Source: Halorientalis regularis (GTDB taxonomy: Archaea; Halobacteriota; Halobacteria; Halobacteriales; Haloarculaceae). From it: a DNA stretch of 64,000 nucleotides. Location of the stretch: contig NZ_JALJCL010000015.1 of NCBI RefSeq assembly GCF_023698535.1, positions 1 to 64,000 on the forward strand, written 5' to 3'. This document shows positions 55,896 to 64,000 of the stretch, piece after piece. A program made the position numbers and the translations under genes. A model generated the notes under the pieces. The model searched no databases. It was given only the letters and a program-made list of their open reading frames with translations, and was not told the origin of the DNA. Position 1 is the stretch's first letter; each line of letters opens with the position of its first letter.

Positions 55896-57541
55896 GCGAC
55901 GAGCGAGCCACCGACGGTGGTTCCCGCGCTCGCGACGAGGCGGTGTTGCCCCGCCTCGGAACCGGCGACGGGGTGGTCGCGACGCTCGCTGAGACCGCTG
56001 CGGGGATACAGCTCTCGGCCCTCTCCGGTGGTGTCGTCGCCGTCCTCGCCGCGCTGGTCGTCGGCTGGCAGTTGCTCGGCGTTCGGCTCACGGTAGTCTC
56101 GTCCGTGTCGGGCGTGCTGCTGGCGGCCGGGCTGTACGCGCTCCGGAGCGAGCGCGTCTCGGTCCTGTTCGCCGCCGGCGCGCTCCTGACCCCGGCGTCG
56201 ATGGGGCTGGTCATCGCGCTCGGCATCGGCGTCGCGTTCGGACTCGACGTGGGCCAACCCGCGGGCCACCTCGCGAGTGTGACCGTCCTCCTGCTCGTCG
56301 GGAGTGGCTTCGGTGCGGTGCTGACCGCCGTCCCCCTCGACGAGGGGACGGTTCTGGCGGGGGCGTTCATGCGATTCGTCGGCATGCTCGTCCCGCTGAC
56401 CGTCGCGCAGGTCGTCGTCGTCGCCATCGCCGCCTGGGAGTCCGTGGTCCGCTCGCTGGCCCGACTGGTCGTCGACAGCCCCGAGCCACTGCTCGCGCTC
56501 GGGCGCGCGCTGCTGGCTCCGACCGGCAGCGTGGCCCTGTTGACCCTCCTGCTGTACGGTCTCCTACTGCTCTTTCTGTTCCGGCTGGTCCTGCGGTCGA
56601 TCCCCATCGTGAAACTGTTCCCGCCGCGCCAGCGCCCGATGGCGACGGCCAGACTCGACCGACTCGTGGGTCGGCTTGGGTGGGCCCTGCTGGCGGCAAC
56701 CGGTGGGGCTATCGTCCTGTTCGCCGTCGCGGTCGTCGCCGGCGTGGCCACGCCCGCGGCACTCGCCGACCGGTTCGGAGCGGTCGCGACGCCCGCCGTC
56801 TGGCTGTTGACGACCGTCTGGGTTCGCGCCCTGTTCGTCCTGGCCATCGGTGCGATGGCGGCCATCCTCGTCAGCGAGCGTCTCCGTCGCCGCGTCCGCC
56901 GCCTCTCCGAGGCCGACCTGCTCCGGCAGGGGACCCCGCCGCTGGGCGCGTTCGTGACCGCATTCCTCTTCGGCGTGGTCGCCGACCTGCTGCTCAGCAG
57001 CGAGGAACTGCTCGCGCGCGCGCCGGCGAGCGTCCGCCCCACCGTCGAGTCGCTGCTGGGCGGGGGCGTCGTCACGGCCGTGCTGGTCGTCGCGTTCGGC
57101 GCACTCATCCTCGCCGGGGTCGCCTTCGTCTCCCTGTCCCTGCTGGTGAGTTCGCCGATCCTCCCCGAGCGGGCGCTCGGCCCCACTATCGCCAGTGCCG
57201 CCGTGTTCGCGCTGGCCCTGCTCCTCGTCCTCTTCGGTGGCTCGTCGCTGGTCGCCTTCCTCGCAGTCGCGGCCGCGCTGGTCGTCTGGGACACCGGCGA
57301 GTTCGCGACCGGTCTCCGCGAAGAACTACCGAGCAGTGCGGCGACGACGCGGGGCGAACTCGTCCACGTCGGCGCGAGTCTGGTCGTCGGCCTGCTGGCG
57401 GTCGTCGGTGCTCTCCTGCTCGCACTGCTGGTCGCCAGCGACCTGCTCGTGCCGTCGGTCCCGGACACCACGCTCGCGGCCGGCGCGGTGATCCTCGCCT
57501 TCGGCACGACTATCGTCCTGCTGTCGTCGCTCCGGGAGTAA
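55892..57541 (+). CDS. Multi-pass membrane protein (DUF7519-like)
   Basis: 549 residues from ATG 55892. About 12 or more transmembrane segments spread throughout (AALVVGWQLLGVRLTVVSSVSGVLLAAGLYAL, GLVIALGIGVAFGLD, VAQVVVVAIAAWESV, LLTLLLYGLLLLFLF, and others). The only obvious soluble part is the N-terminus (about 1-40). It lies in the haloarchaeal transglutaminase-DUF58 operon and abuts the convergent MoxR gene by zero base pairs. Transport role is possible but unproved. Confidence 0.75.
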   Translation: MSDERATDGGSRARDEAVLPRLGTGDGVVATLAETAAGIQLSALSGGVVAVLAALVVGWQLLGVRLTVVSSVSGVLLAAGLYALRSERVSVLFAAGALLTPASMGLVIALGIGVAFGLDVGQPAGHLASVTVLLLVGSGFGAVLTAVPLDEGTVLAGAFMRFVGMLVPLTVAQVVVVAIAAWESVVRSLARLVVDSPEPLLALGRALLAPTGSVALLTLLLYGLLLLFLFRLVLRSIPIVKLFPPRQRPMATARLDRLVGRLGWALLAATGGAIVLFAVAVVAGVATPAALADRFGAVATPAVWLLTTVWVRALFVLAIGAMAAILVSERLRRRVRRLSEADLLRQGTPPLGAFVTAFLFGVVADLLLSSEELLARAPASVRPTVESLLGGGVVTAVLVVAFGALILAGVAFVSLSLLVSSPILPERALGPTIASAAVFALALLLVLFGGSSLVAFLAVAAALVVWDTGEFATGLREELPSSAATTRGELVHVGASLVVGLLAVVGALLLALLVASDLLVPSVPDTTLAAGAVILAFGTTIVLLSSLRE

Positions 57542-58495
57542 TCAGTCTTCGACGGTCGGCACCGGTACCCGGTCCAGCACGTCCTGTAACACCGCGCGCT
57601 TCGAGACCGAGCGGACGCTCGATTCGGCGGTCAACACGAGTCGGTGAGCGAACACCGCATCGGCCACCTGCTTCACGTCGTCGGGCACCACGTAGTCCCG
57701 GCCGGCGATGGTCGCGTACGCGCGGACGGCCTCGAACAGCCGCTGGATGCCCCGGGGTGAGACGCCCACCTCCACACGCTCGTCCGTCCGCGTCGCCCGA
57801 CCGAGATCGACCACGTACTCCCGCACTTTCCGCTGGACGGTCACCGACTCGGGAACCTCCTGTAGCTCCCGGACCGTCTCCGGATCGGCCACCGGCCCGA
57901 CGCTCGGTGCCTGCGCGGTGCGGCTCGCCCGCCGATCCAGCAGTTCGAGTTCGCCGTCCCGCTCGGGGTACCCCATCGAACTCTTGATCATGAACCGGTC
58001 GCGCTGGGCCTCCGGCAGGGCGAACGTCCCCTCCTGTTCGACGGGATTCTGGGTCGCCATGACGAAGAACGGTTCCGGGAGCTGGTAGGTCTCGCCGTCG
58101 ACCGTGACCTGACGTTCCTCCATCGCCTCAAGCAGGGCGGCCTGGGTTTTGGGCGGCGCGCGATTGATCTCGTCCGCGAGGACGACGTTGGCGAAGATCG
58201 GCCCCTCCGCGAACTCGAAGCTCCCGTCGCCCTCGTTGTAGACGTTCGTCCCCGTCACGTCCGAGGGGAGGAGGTCGGGCGTGAACTGCACGCGCGAGAA
58301 ATCGAGGCCCAGCGCCGTCGCGAGACTGCGCGCCGTGAGCGTCTTCCCCACGCCCGGCACGTCCTCGAACAGGACGTGTCCCCGTGCCAGAATCCCCGTC
58401 AACACCCGCTCCAGAAACGTCCGGTCCGTGATGACCGCCGACTGTACCCCGTCGAGTACCGCCGTACACTCCTCGGCGGCATCTCTCACGTCCAT
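57542..58495 (-). CDS. moxR: MoxR-family AAA+ ATPase
   Basis: 317 residues. Walker A DVPGVGKT with K51, Walker B LADEINRAPPKTQAALLEAMEE, the MoxR signature QNPVEQEGTFALPEAQRDRFM and the C-terminal AAA lid 2 (SPRGIQRLFEAVRAYA). MoxR ATPases act as chaperones that mature partner proteins, typically with DUF58 and VWA proteins. It is convergent with the DUF58 operon, which is likely its functional partner, although on the other strand. Confidence 0.96.
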   Translation of the reverse strand: MDVRDAAEECTAVLDGVQSAVITDRTFLERVLTGILARGHVLFEDVPGVGKTLTARSLATALGLDFSRVQFTPDLLPSDVTGTNVYNEGDGSFEFAEGPIFANVVLADEINRAPPKTQAALLEAMEERQVTVDGETYQLPEPFFVMATQNPVEQEGTFALPEAQRDRFMIKSSMGYPERDGELELLDRRASRTAQAPSVGPVADPETVRELQEVPESVTVQRKVREYVVDLGRATRTDERVEVGVSPRGIQRLFEAVRAYATIAGRDYVVPDDVKQVADAVFAHRLVLTAESSVRSVSKRAVLQDVLDRVPVPTVED

Positions 58496-58564
58496 GCTGT
58501 TACCTGTAAACTCGCCCCCATGAATGTTCGTGCTGTGTCCGGACGCCGGTTACCGGACCCGCGC

Positions 58565-58915
58565 TCACGATTCGTCGACGGCGACCTCGTCGTCGCGGCC
58601 TCCGTCCGCTCCGATATCGCCCATTCGAACCTCGTCGTCACGGACGCGCTCCAGCCGACCGACCAACTCGTCGATACCCTCGTTGACACGTTCGAGTCGC
58701 TCGCCGATGTCCTCGGCCGGCACTGCACCCTCCGGCGTCGGCTCGATGAACCCGTCGTTCTCCAGCATCCGCATCGAGTACCGCACCTTGTGCTCGGGGA
58801 CATCCGTCCGATCCGATAGCTTGACGATCCCGATCGGTCCGTCCGCGATAACCGCCTGCAGGATCGTCAGATCTCGGCGCTCCTTCTCCACTTGGTTCCT
58901 GAGTCGCTCGTCCAT
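58565..58915 (-). CDS. Haloarchaeal winged-helix regulator
   Basis: 116 residues. HTH: LTILQAVIADGPIGIVKLSDRTDVPEHKVRYSMRMLENDGFIEPTPEG (about 14-64). A C-terminal coiled-coil-like stretch GERLERVNEGIDELVGRLERV probably mediates dimerisation. Common haloarchaeal family of small regulators. It starts about 70 bp upstream of the moxR start on the same strand, so it may regulate or be cotranscribed with moxR. Confidence 0.82.
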   Translation of the reverse strand: MDERLRNQVEKERRDLTILQAVIADGPIGIVKLSDRTDVPEHKVRYSMRMLENDGFIEPTPEGAVPAEDIGERLERVNEGIDELVGRLERVRDDEVRMGDIGADGGRDDEVAVDES

Positions 58916-59123
58916 ACTGGGGTGTCTTCACAGGGGTACCCACGCGCGACATATAATTCTTGTATCTCTCTCGAACCCGGAACGTCACTGTCTGACACAC
59001 TTGCTGGACCGACCGACGGCGGGTGACCCGGCGCTCCTCACTCCGTTCGGAGCGCCCGCCGCTCACGGCTCGCTTCGCTCACCGCTCGCAATTCCGGAGA
59101 TTCTTCGCTCCGCTCGAATCTCC
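58916..59123. other. Intergenic stretch with short palindromes
   Basis: A/T-rich promoter-like ACATATAATTC near 58948-58960 and several hairpins of the GCTCGCTTCGCTC kind around 59035-59100 (GCGCTCC/GGAGCGC, AGATTC/GAATCT). No gene. Confidence 0.45.
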
Positions 59124-59804
59124 CTACTCGTCCACCGGCGTCCGCCGCAACTCGTCGATCTGGTCGCGTAGCGCCCCCAGCTCCGACTCCAGTTCCTCCC
59201 GGCGGTCGATCAGCGCGCTCAACTCCTCGGTGTTGACCGGCTGGTCGCTCTCCAGCGCCACGTCCAGGGCGTCCGTCGTCGCCCGCACCAGAAAGTGTGC
59301 GATCTGGAGAACCTCTTCCGGCGATTCGCGGCCCTCGTACAGCTCCATCTCGCCCGACAGGGGTGTGTACTCGACCAGCGGCACCTCCTCCTCACCCTGA
59401 TAGGTCGTCGCCGTACTCAGGCTCGTCACCGGATTGTGTCGCTCTTTGGTCTGTTCCGAGCGGACGATGCTGAACTCGTCGGCCAGGTTTCCGTAGGTCT
59501 CTTTCAGGTCCCGGAGCTTCTGGCCCGTCTCCACGTCCATCTGGGCCTCCACGTCCGCGAAGAACTGCGCCGACCCCCCGAGACTCAACGCGACCGCGAA
59601 GAACGCTCCCTGTGAGTGCTCGGCGAACTCGCGCAACCGCTCGCGGACCGTCGCGTGTCGCCCCTCGGCCGCCAGCTTCTGCAGATCGTCGAGAAACGCG
59701 CGCGTCCCGGCCTCCTGCTGGAGGTAGTCCTCGACCAGCGCCTTCGGCATCTCCCGAGGCGCGTCGTCCCGGCTGTTCATACCCGACGTATCGTCGCCCG
59801 CCAC
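59124..59804 (-). CDS. Haloarchaeal hypothetical protein with C-terminal coiled coil
   Basis: 226 residues. Middle part RERLREFAEHSQGAFFAVALSLGGSAQFFADVEAQMDVETGQKLRDLKETYGNLADEFSIV; the C-terminus EELSALIDRREELESELGALRDQIDELRR (about 190-220) is a clear coiled coil. No known domain. The start may be Met 1 (59804) or Met 9; a Ser/Asp-rich leader precedes the conserved region. Host composition. Confidence 0.55.
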   Translation of the reverse strand: MAGDDTSGMNSRDDAPREMPKALVEDYLQQEAGTRAFLDDLQKLAAEGRHATVRERLREFAEHSQGAFFAVALSLGGSAQFFADVEAQMDVETGQKLRDLKETYGNLADEFSIVRSEQTKERHNPVTSLSTATTYQGEEEVPLVEYTPLSGEMELYEGRESPEEVLQIAHFLVRATTDALDVALESDQPVNTEELSALIDRREELESELGALRDQIDELRRTPVDE

Positions 59805-59884
59805 TATACGCTTTGGCCCGTGTTCTCAGTCGTGGGAACCGGGTGGGTGTTCGACGACGGTTGTGGCCTCGGCCGTCATTGCTG

Positions 59885-60298
59885 TCAGGGAAGTGCGGAC
59901 TCGAACCTGAATGCAGCGGCGTCGTTGACGCTCGGGTGGTCGATCTCTGGCTCCGTAACTCTGAGATAGGTGTTCTTTCGTCCCGCCTTCGATTCCGGAA
60001 CCCAGTACAACTGATCGGTGTCTCGACATCGGACGGCGAACGCGTCGATGGCGTCTCCGTAGTCTCTCGCCACAACGCTACCGTCGACGGTAGTTTTACT
60101 GGCTGTCTTGAACCGAACACACTCGTCCTCGATCCAGCCTGTTTTGCACTGTACTCGGTGAAGCGTCGATCCCGCGTCAACGATCAGGTCGTAGCTGTCG
60201 TTGTCCCCGAACGGGATCGAGACGCTGTATCCGCGGGCGATCAGCGCGTGGATGATCTGCGCTTCGGTCGTGTCTCCCGTGTCCTTCGTGTTACCCAT
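59885..60298 (-). CDS. PD-(D/E)XK nuclease (group I intron-type endonuclease family, PDDEXK_5-like)
   Basis: 137 residues. Active-site layout: N-terminal helix TEAQIIHALIARGYSVSIPFG with E12, D37 in NDSYDLIVD and Q50-x-K52 in RVQCKTGW. This is the pattern of PF11645-type nucleases, related to Holliday-junction resolvases and intron-encoded endonucleases. It lies just beyond duplicated tRNA-Asp 3'-end sequence, a place where tRNA-targeting elements insert, so it may be the survivor of one. Base composition is slightly lower in GC than neighbours. Confidence 0.8.
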   Translation of the reverse strand: MGNTKDTGDTTEAQIIHALIARGYSVSIPFGDNDSYDLIVDAGSTLHRVQCKTGWIEDECVRFKTASKTTVDGSVVARDYGDAIDAFAVRCRDTDQLYWVPESKAGRKNTYLRVTEPEIDHPSVNDAAAFRFESALP

Positions 60299-60574
60299 CC
60301 GCCAGCAGTTGCTTCGGGTTCTTCATTTCAACCCTCGGACGACACTGTGAGAACACGCGACCCGGTTCTCGGCGAATCAGTTCACAGCAGAAGAGTCCGG
60401 AGTGGGAGTGCGCGGTTCGGCCGCACACGCCGACCGACTTCGTCGGTCGGAATTTGAACCGGGTGACGACTCGCTTCGCTCGTCTTCCAGGGTTCAAATC
60501 CCTTGCCGTATTCTCGGCTCACGGATGCGAGAACACGCTACGCGGTTCTCACGGGACAGTTCGCCGAAGAAGTA
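60299..60574. repeat. Degenerate duplication of the tRNA-Asp 3' end and trailer, with large dyads
   Basis: The block 60529-60590 (trailer hairpin plus tRNA end) has a second, degenerate copy at about 60349-60410, 180 bp away: shared GAGAACACGC, GGTTCTC, CAGTTC, AGAAG and CCGGAG-GGGA. Between them lie a dyad CGACCGAC/GTCGGTCG (60431-60449) and ATTTGAACC (60452-60460) opposed to GGTTCAAAT (60491-60499), each half resembling a tRNA T-arm. No gene. Confidence 0.6.
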
Positions 60575-60647
60575 CGCCCGGAGCGGGATTTGAACCCGCG
60601 TCACGACCGTGACAGGGTCGTATGATGGGCCACTACACCATCCGGGC
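60575..60647 (-). tRNA. tRNA-Asp (anticodon GUC)
   Basis: 73 nt on the minus strand: acceptor GCCCGGA/TCCGGGC, discriminator G (complement of C at 60575), D-arm TGGTGTAGTGGCCCATCA, anticodon stem CGACC/GGTCG with loop CTGTCAC (GTC), T-arm GCGGG-TTCAAAT-CCCGC. No intron. A weak duplicated 3' end lies downstream. Confidence 0.95.
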
Positions 60648-60938
60648 GAACGCATCTTGTCGTATCCGGGTAGCAGTATTAAGGCTTTCCAATGCGACCC
60701 GCGTCGTCATCCGTTCCCACGACCCATCGCCGCCCGACGGCATGTGAGCAAGACACAATAACCCAAACTCCTATGTGCGCAGTTCTCCTATTATGTGGTG
60801 AGCACGCTCGCGCCGTCACCGACGGCGGGAGGTCGCATAGCGGCGCTCGGCGGATTTTGGCAAGTCTTAAATGGCACCCACCGCAAAGAAACTGTAGTAT
60901 CTCGTGACAGCAACCTTCTCCAGCCAGCCAGGCCACAC
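60648..60938. other. Promoter region between tRNA-Asp and rpoH
   Basis: It holds the divergent promoters of tRNA-Asp (TATA-like around 60675) and the RNA polymerase operon (AAGTCTTAAATGG near 60863-60877, about 60 bp before the rpoH ATG). No gene. Confidence 0.5.
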
Positions 60939-61166
60939 ATGGTAGACGTAAGCGAACACGAACTCGTACCGGATCACAGCGTCCTCGACGACGAGGACCT
61001 CGAGGACGTGCTACAGGAGTACAACATCGACCGAACAGACCTGCCGAAGATCAAGCGTGCGGACCCGGCCCTTCCCGACGAGGCCGACGTGGGCGACGTC
61101 ATCGAGATCGTCCGCGACTCCCGCACCACGGATCAGGCAGTCGTATACCGTCTCGTGGTGGAATAA
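60939..61166 (+). CDS. rpoH: DNA-directed RNA polymerase subunit H (Rpb5 C-terminal homologue)
   Basis: 75 residues from [16 protein letters not shown]. The archaeal Rpb5-like core is clear: [41 protein letters not shown]. It sits at the polymerase jaw. First gene of the rpoH-rpoB''-rpoB' operon; its TAA abuts the rpoB'' ATG directly. Confidence 0.97.
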   Translation: MVDVSEHELVPDHSVLDDEDLEDVLQEYNIDRTDLPKIKRADPALPDEADVGDVIEIVRDSRTTDQAVVYRLVVE

Positions 61167-62732
61167 ATGAAAATCGACGACAGACGCGCGATTTCGCGTG
61201 AGTACTTTTCGAGAGAACGGCTCGCAGAACACCACTTCCGGTCGTTCAACGCCTTCCTCGACCGGGGGATGCAGGAGGTCGTCGACGAGAAGGCGACCAT
61301 CGAAACCGACATCGGCGACAAGGAGGGTGAGGAGCCAGTCTACGTCGAACTCGGCGACGTGCGCGTCGTCACGCCCCGCGTTCGGGAGGCCGACGGGAGC
61401 GAGGAGCTGCTCTATCCCCAGGAGGCTCGCCTCCGGAACATCACCTACGCCGCGCCGGTGTTCATGGAGATGCGGATCATCAAGGGTGGCGACGAGGAAG
61501 AGGAACACGTCGTCGACCAGACCGAGACCAAGATCGGCCGCATGCCGATCATGGTCGGGTCGAACAAGTGTAACATCTCCGGGTTCACCGACAACGAACT
61601 GATCGACATCGGCGAGGACCCGGCCGACCCCGGCGGCTACTTCTGTGTCAACGGCTCCGAGCGGGTCCTGATGACCAGCGAGGACCTCGCACCCAACAAG
61701 ATCCTCGCGGAGTACGACACGAAGTACGGCGACGAGATTCAGGTCGCCAAGACCTTCTCCCAGCGCCGTGGCTACCGTGCGCTCGTCCTCTGTGAACGGA
61801 CCCGCGACGGTATCCTCGAAGTCTCCTTCCCGTCGGTCTCGGGCAGCATCAATTTCGTCACGCTCGTACGCGCGCTCGGTCTGGAGTCGGACGAGGAGAT
61901 CGTCCACCGGGTCAGCGACGACCCCGAGATCGTGAAGTTCATGCTCGAGAACCTGGAGGCCGCCGAGGTCCAGACGACCGAGGAGGCCATCGAGACGCTC
62001 GGGAAACGCGTCGCGAGCGGCCAGGGCAAGAACTACCAGCTCAAACGCGCAAACTACGTCATCGACCGGTACCTCCTGCCCCACCTCCACGAGGACGGGG
62101 TTGACGAGGAGGAAGTCCGGATCAACAAGGCGTACTATCTCTGCCGGATGGCCGAGGCCTGCTTCGAGCTGGCGCTGGGCCGGCGCGAATCCGACGACAA
62201 GGACCACTACGCCAACAAGCGCCTCAAAGTCTCGGGCGACCTGATGAAGGACCTGTTCCGAACGGCGCTGAACAAGCTGGCACGCGACGTGAAGTACCAG
62301 CTGGAACGTGCGAACATGCGGAACCGGCAGTTGTCGGTGTCGACGGTCGTCCGCTCGGACGTGCTGACCGAGCGGCTCGAGCATCCCATCGCGACGGGCA
62401 ACTGGGTGGGCGGCCGCTCCGGCGTGTCCCAACTCGTGGACCGGACGGACTACATGGGGGTTCTCTCCCACCTGCGCCGCCTGCGCTCGCCGCTCTCGCG
62501 CAGTCAGCCCCACTTCGAGGCGCGTGACCTGCACGCGACCCAGTGGGGGCGGATCTGCCCCTCCGAGACCCCGGAGGGCCCCAACTGTGGGCTGGTGAAG
62601 AACTTCGCCCAGGCCATGGAGCTGTCACAGAACATCGAGGACGAACAGGAACTGAAACACGAACTCGCGTCGATGGGCGTCGAAGGCATTCCGGGCATCG
62701 AGTCCATCGAACAGCAGCCAGCGGACGACTAA
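61167..62732 (+). CDS. rpoB'': DNA-directed RNA polymerase subunit B''
   Basis: 521 residues, the N-terminal half of the split beta subunit normal in haloarchaea (and several other euryarchaea). Landmarks: protrusion/lobe start REYFSRERLAEHHFRSFNAFLDRG, FCVNGSERVLMTSEDLAPNK, and fork region DLHATQWGRICPSETPEGPNCGLVKNFA. It forms part of the catalytic core with B' and A subunits. It immediately follows rpoH with no gap. The start MKIDDRRAISREYF is the family start. Confidence 0.97.
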   Translation: MKIDDRRAISREYFSRERLAEHHFRSFNAFLDRGMQEVVDEKATIETDIGDKEGEEPVYVELGDVRVVTPRVREADGSEELLYPQEARLRNITYAAPVFMEMRIIKGGDEEEEHVVDQTETKIGRMPIMVGSNKCNISGFTDNELIDIGEDPADPGGYFCVNGSERVLMTSEDLAPNKILAEYDTKYGDEIQVAKTFSQRRGYRALVLCERTRDGILEVSFPSVSGSINFVTLVRALGLESDEEIVHRVSDDPEIVKFMLENLEAAEVQTTEEAIETLGKRVASGQGKNYQLKRANYVIDRYLLPHLHEDGVDEEEVRINKAYYLCRMAEACFELALGRRESDDKDHYANKRLKVSGDLMKDLFRTALNKLARDVKYQLERANMRNRQLSVSTVVRSDVLTERLEHPIATGNWVGGRSGVSQLVDRTDYMGVLSHLRRLRSPLSRSQPHFEARDLHATQWGRICPSETPEGPNCGLVKNFAQAMELSQNIEDEQELKHELASMGVEGIPGIESIEQQPADD

Positions 62733-62733
62733 T

Positions 62734-62820
62734 ATGAGTACGCCCAGACATTCCGGCTCGCTTCGCTTCGCGGGCTGTGACTGGTCACCTCATGCTCAAT
62801 ATCGGAGGTATTTCACATGA
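62734..62820 (+). CDS. Possible 28-residue leader peptide between rpoB'' and rpoB'
   Basis: An ATG one base after the rpoB'' stop opens a 28-codon frame whose TGA (62818-62820) overlaps the rpoB' ATG (62817-62819), the typical ATGA coupling junction. The peptide [20 protein letters not shown] is Arg/His-rich, unlike haloarchaeal proteins, so the frame may be chance. The 84-bp spacer includes a GCTCGCTTCGCTTCGCGGGC hairpin-type sequence like other small palindromic inserts in the window, plus the rpoB' Shine-Dalgarno GGAGGT at 62804-62809. Confidence 0.3.
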   Translation: MSTPRHSGSLRFAGCDWSPHAQYRRYFT

Positions 62821-64000
62821 GTCAAGGACGAGACGCGAAAGTATACGTCAACGGCAGTCTGGTCGGGACACATCCCGAACCGGAGAAGCTCGCAGAGGAT
62901 ATTCGACAGGCCCGACGGCGGGGCGACGTCAGCGAGATGGTCAACGTCTCGGTGAAAGATCGCACCGACGAGGTCATCGTCAACGCCGACGCCGGCCGGG
63001 CGCGCCGCCCGCTGATCGTCGTCGAAGACGGCGAACCCCTCATCTCCGACGAGGAGGTCGCCGCGGTCAAGGCCGGTGAACTCGGGTTCGACGAACTCGT
63101 CGACCGGGGCTACATCGAGTTCATCGACGCCGAGGAGGAGGAAGACATCCTCGTCGCCGTCGACGAGGACGACGTGACCGAGGATCACACCCACCTCGAA
63201 GTGGACCCCCAGCTGATCTTCGGGATCGGTGCAGGGATGATTCCCTACCCCGAACACAACGCCAGCCCGCGGATTACGATGGGATCGGGGATGATCAAGC
63301 AGTCGCTGGGGCTGCCCAGCGCGAACTACCGGATTCGGCCGGACACGCGCCAGCACCTCCTGCACTACCCCCAGTTGTCGATGGTCAAGACCCAGACCAC
63401 CGAACAGATCGGCTACGACGACCGACCCGCGGCCCAGAACTTCGTCGTCGCCGTGATGAGCTACGAGGGGTTCAACATCGAGGACGCACTCGTGCTCAAC
63501 GGCGGTTCGGTGGACCGGTCGCTGGCCCGCTCTCACTTCTTCCGGACCTACGAAGGCGAGGAACGCCGCTATCCCGGCGGCCAGGAGGACCGCTTCGAGG
63601 TCCCGGAAGACGACATACGCGGCGCACGCGGTGAAGAAGCGTACACGCACCTCGACGAGGACGGACTCGTGAATCCCGAAACCGAGGTCGGCGAGAACGA
63701 CGTGTTGCTGGGCAAAACCTCGCCGCCTCGCTTTTTGGAAGAACCGGACGACATGGGCGGACTCAGCCCGCAGAAGCGCCGGGAGACCTCCGTCACGATG
63801 CGCTCCGGTGAGTCCGGGGTTGTCGACACCGTCACGCTCATGGAGGGCGAGGACGGCTCGAAACTCTCGAAGGTCAAGGTGCGCGACGAGCGGATCCCCG
63901 AACTCGGGGACAAGTTCGCGTCACGACACGGCCAGAAGGGTGTCGTCGGCCACATCGCACCCCAGGAAGACATGCCCTTCACCGAACAGGGCGTGGTGCC
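62817..64000 (+). CDS. rpoB': DNA-directed RNA polymerase subunit B' (partial, runs off the window)
   Basis: The first 394 codons are visible. Start [22 protein letters not shown] is the haloarchaeal B' start, with GGAGGT 8 nt upstream of the ATG. The hybrid-binding and wall regions are seen: [58 protein letters not shown], and [15 protein letters not shown] near the right edge. Catalytic-core subunit of RNA polymerase. Confidence 0.97.
   Translation, partial: MSQGRDAKVYVNGSLVGTHPEPEKLAEDIRQARRRGDVSEMVNVSVKDRTDEVIVNADAGRARRPLIVVEDGEPLISDEEVAAVKAGELGFDELVDRGYIEFIDAEEEEDILVAVDEDDVTEDHTHLEVDPQLIFGIGAGMIPYPEHNASPRITMGSGMIKQSLGLPSANYRIRPDTRQHLLHYPQLSMVKTQTTEQIGYDDRPAAQNFVVAVMSYEGFNIEDALVLNGGSVDRSLARSHFFRTYEGEERRYPGGQEDRFEVPEDDIRGARGEEAYTHLDEDGLVNPETEVGENDVLLGKTSPPRFLEEPDDMGGLSPQKRRETSVTMRSGESGVVDTVTLMEGEDGSKLSKVKVRDERIPELGDKFASRHGQKGVVGHIAPQEDMPFTEQGVV

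Overview
The window is a high-GC haloarchaeal chromosome segment (class Halobacteria; gene content fits Haloarcula-like genera, but the genus is an inference). The proteins are strongly acidic. RNA polymerase subunit B is split into B'' and B' beside rpoH. Other archaeal markers are aIF2-beta, ribosomal protein L10e, archaeal type II GAPDH, MptD and the NAD-dependent glucose-6-phosphate dehydrogenase Azf. Many small proteins belong to families known only from haloarchaea.

Layout. Positions 1-114 are the tail of an IS1341-type tnpB gene with its right-end hairpin. Positions 406-11206 are ordinary host genes: DUF309, azf, aIF2-beta, mptD, a membrane histidine kinase, a creatininase-family enzyme, an ABC exporter and two tandem DUF192 proteins. 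At 11291 lies tRNA-Val(UAC). It is followed by an array of five further copies of the tRNA 3' end (11459-11958), separated by two alternating spacers whose hairpins keep a common loop. tRNA-Phe(GAA) at 13217 is the attachment site of an integrated element of about 11.2 kb that ends at a second copy of the tRNA 3' end (24361-24444). Host genes then run to the right edge, with tRNA-Asp at 60575 and the rpoH-rpoB''-rpoB' operon from 60939.

The integrated element carries a lipoprotein, a small antitoxin-like protein, an SF3 (D5-type) replication helicase, a PhiH1-like winged-helix repressor, an HhH-GPD-like protein and a tyrosine integrase next to the right attachment site. Its most striking part is 18.3-22.9 kb, where three divergent TATA-binding-protein (TBP) paralogues surround a probable restriction endonuclease and an N6-adenine methyltransferase. 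One TBP gene lies directly upstream of the probable endonuclease gene. Another lies directly upstream of the convergent methyltransferase gene. The third is divergent from the first and shares a direct-repeat motif with it. Most of this block is much richer in A/T than the chromosome. I propose a restriction-modification cassette whose transcription is controlled by dedicated TBPs in place of the usual C-protein. This is the leading candidate for an undescribed system here. The element also carries five copies of a GTCAC-N4-GTCAC motif.

Elsewhere, functional groups include two tandem isoaspartyl-methyltransferase-family genes, a two-gene fluoride channel (crcB pair), a transglutaminase-DUF58-MoxR module (50.7-58.5 kb), an orphan N6-methyltransferase (30.1 kb), and a soluble PAS chemoreceptor-type transducer. 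Scars are also visible: a head-to-head deletion that decapitated an MFS transporter and a regulator (about 44.04 kb), hairpin-rich mini-insertions in intergenic DNA and in one coding sequence, and tRNA-Asp 3'-end duplications beside a PD-(D/E)XK endonuclease gene.
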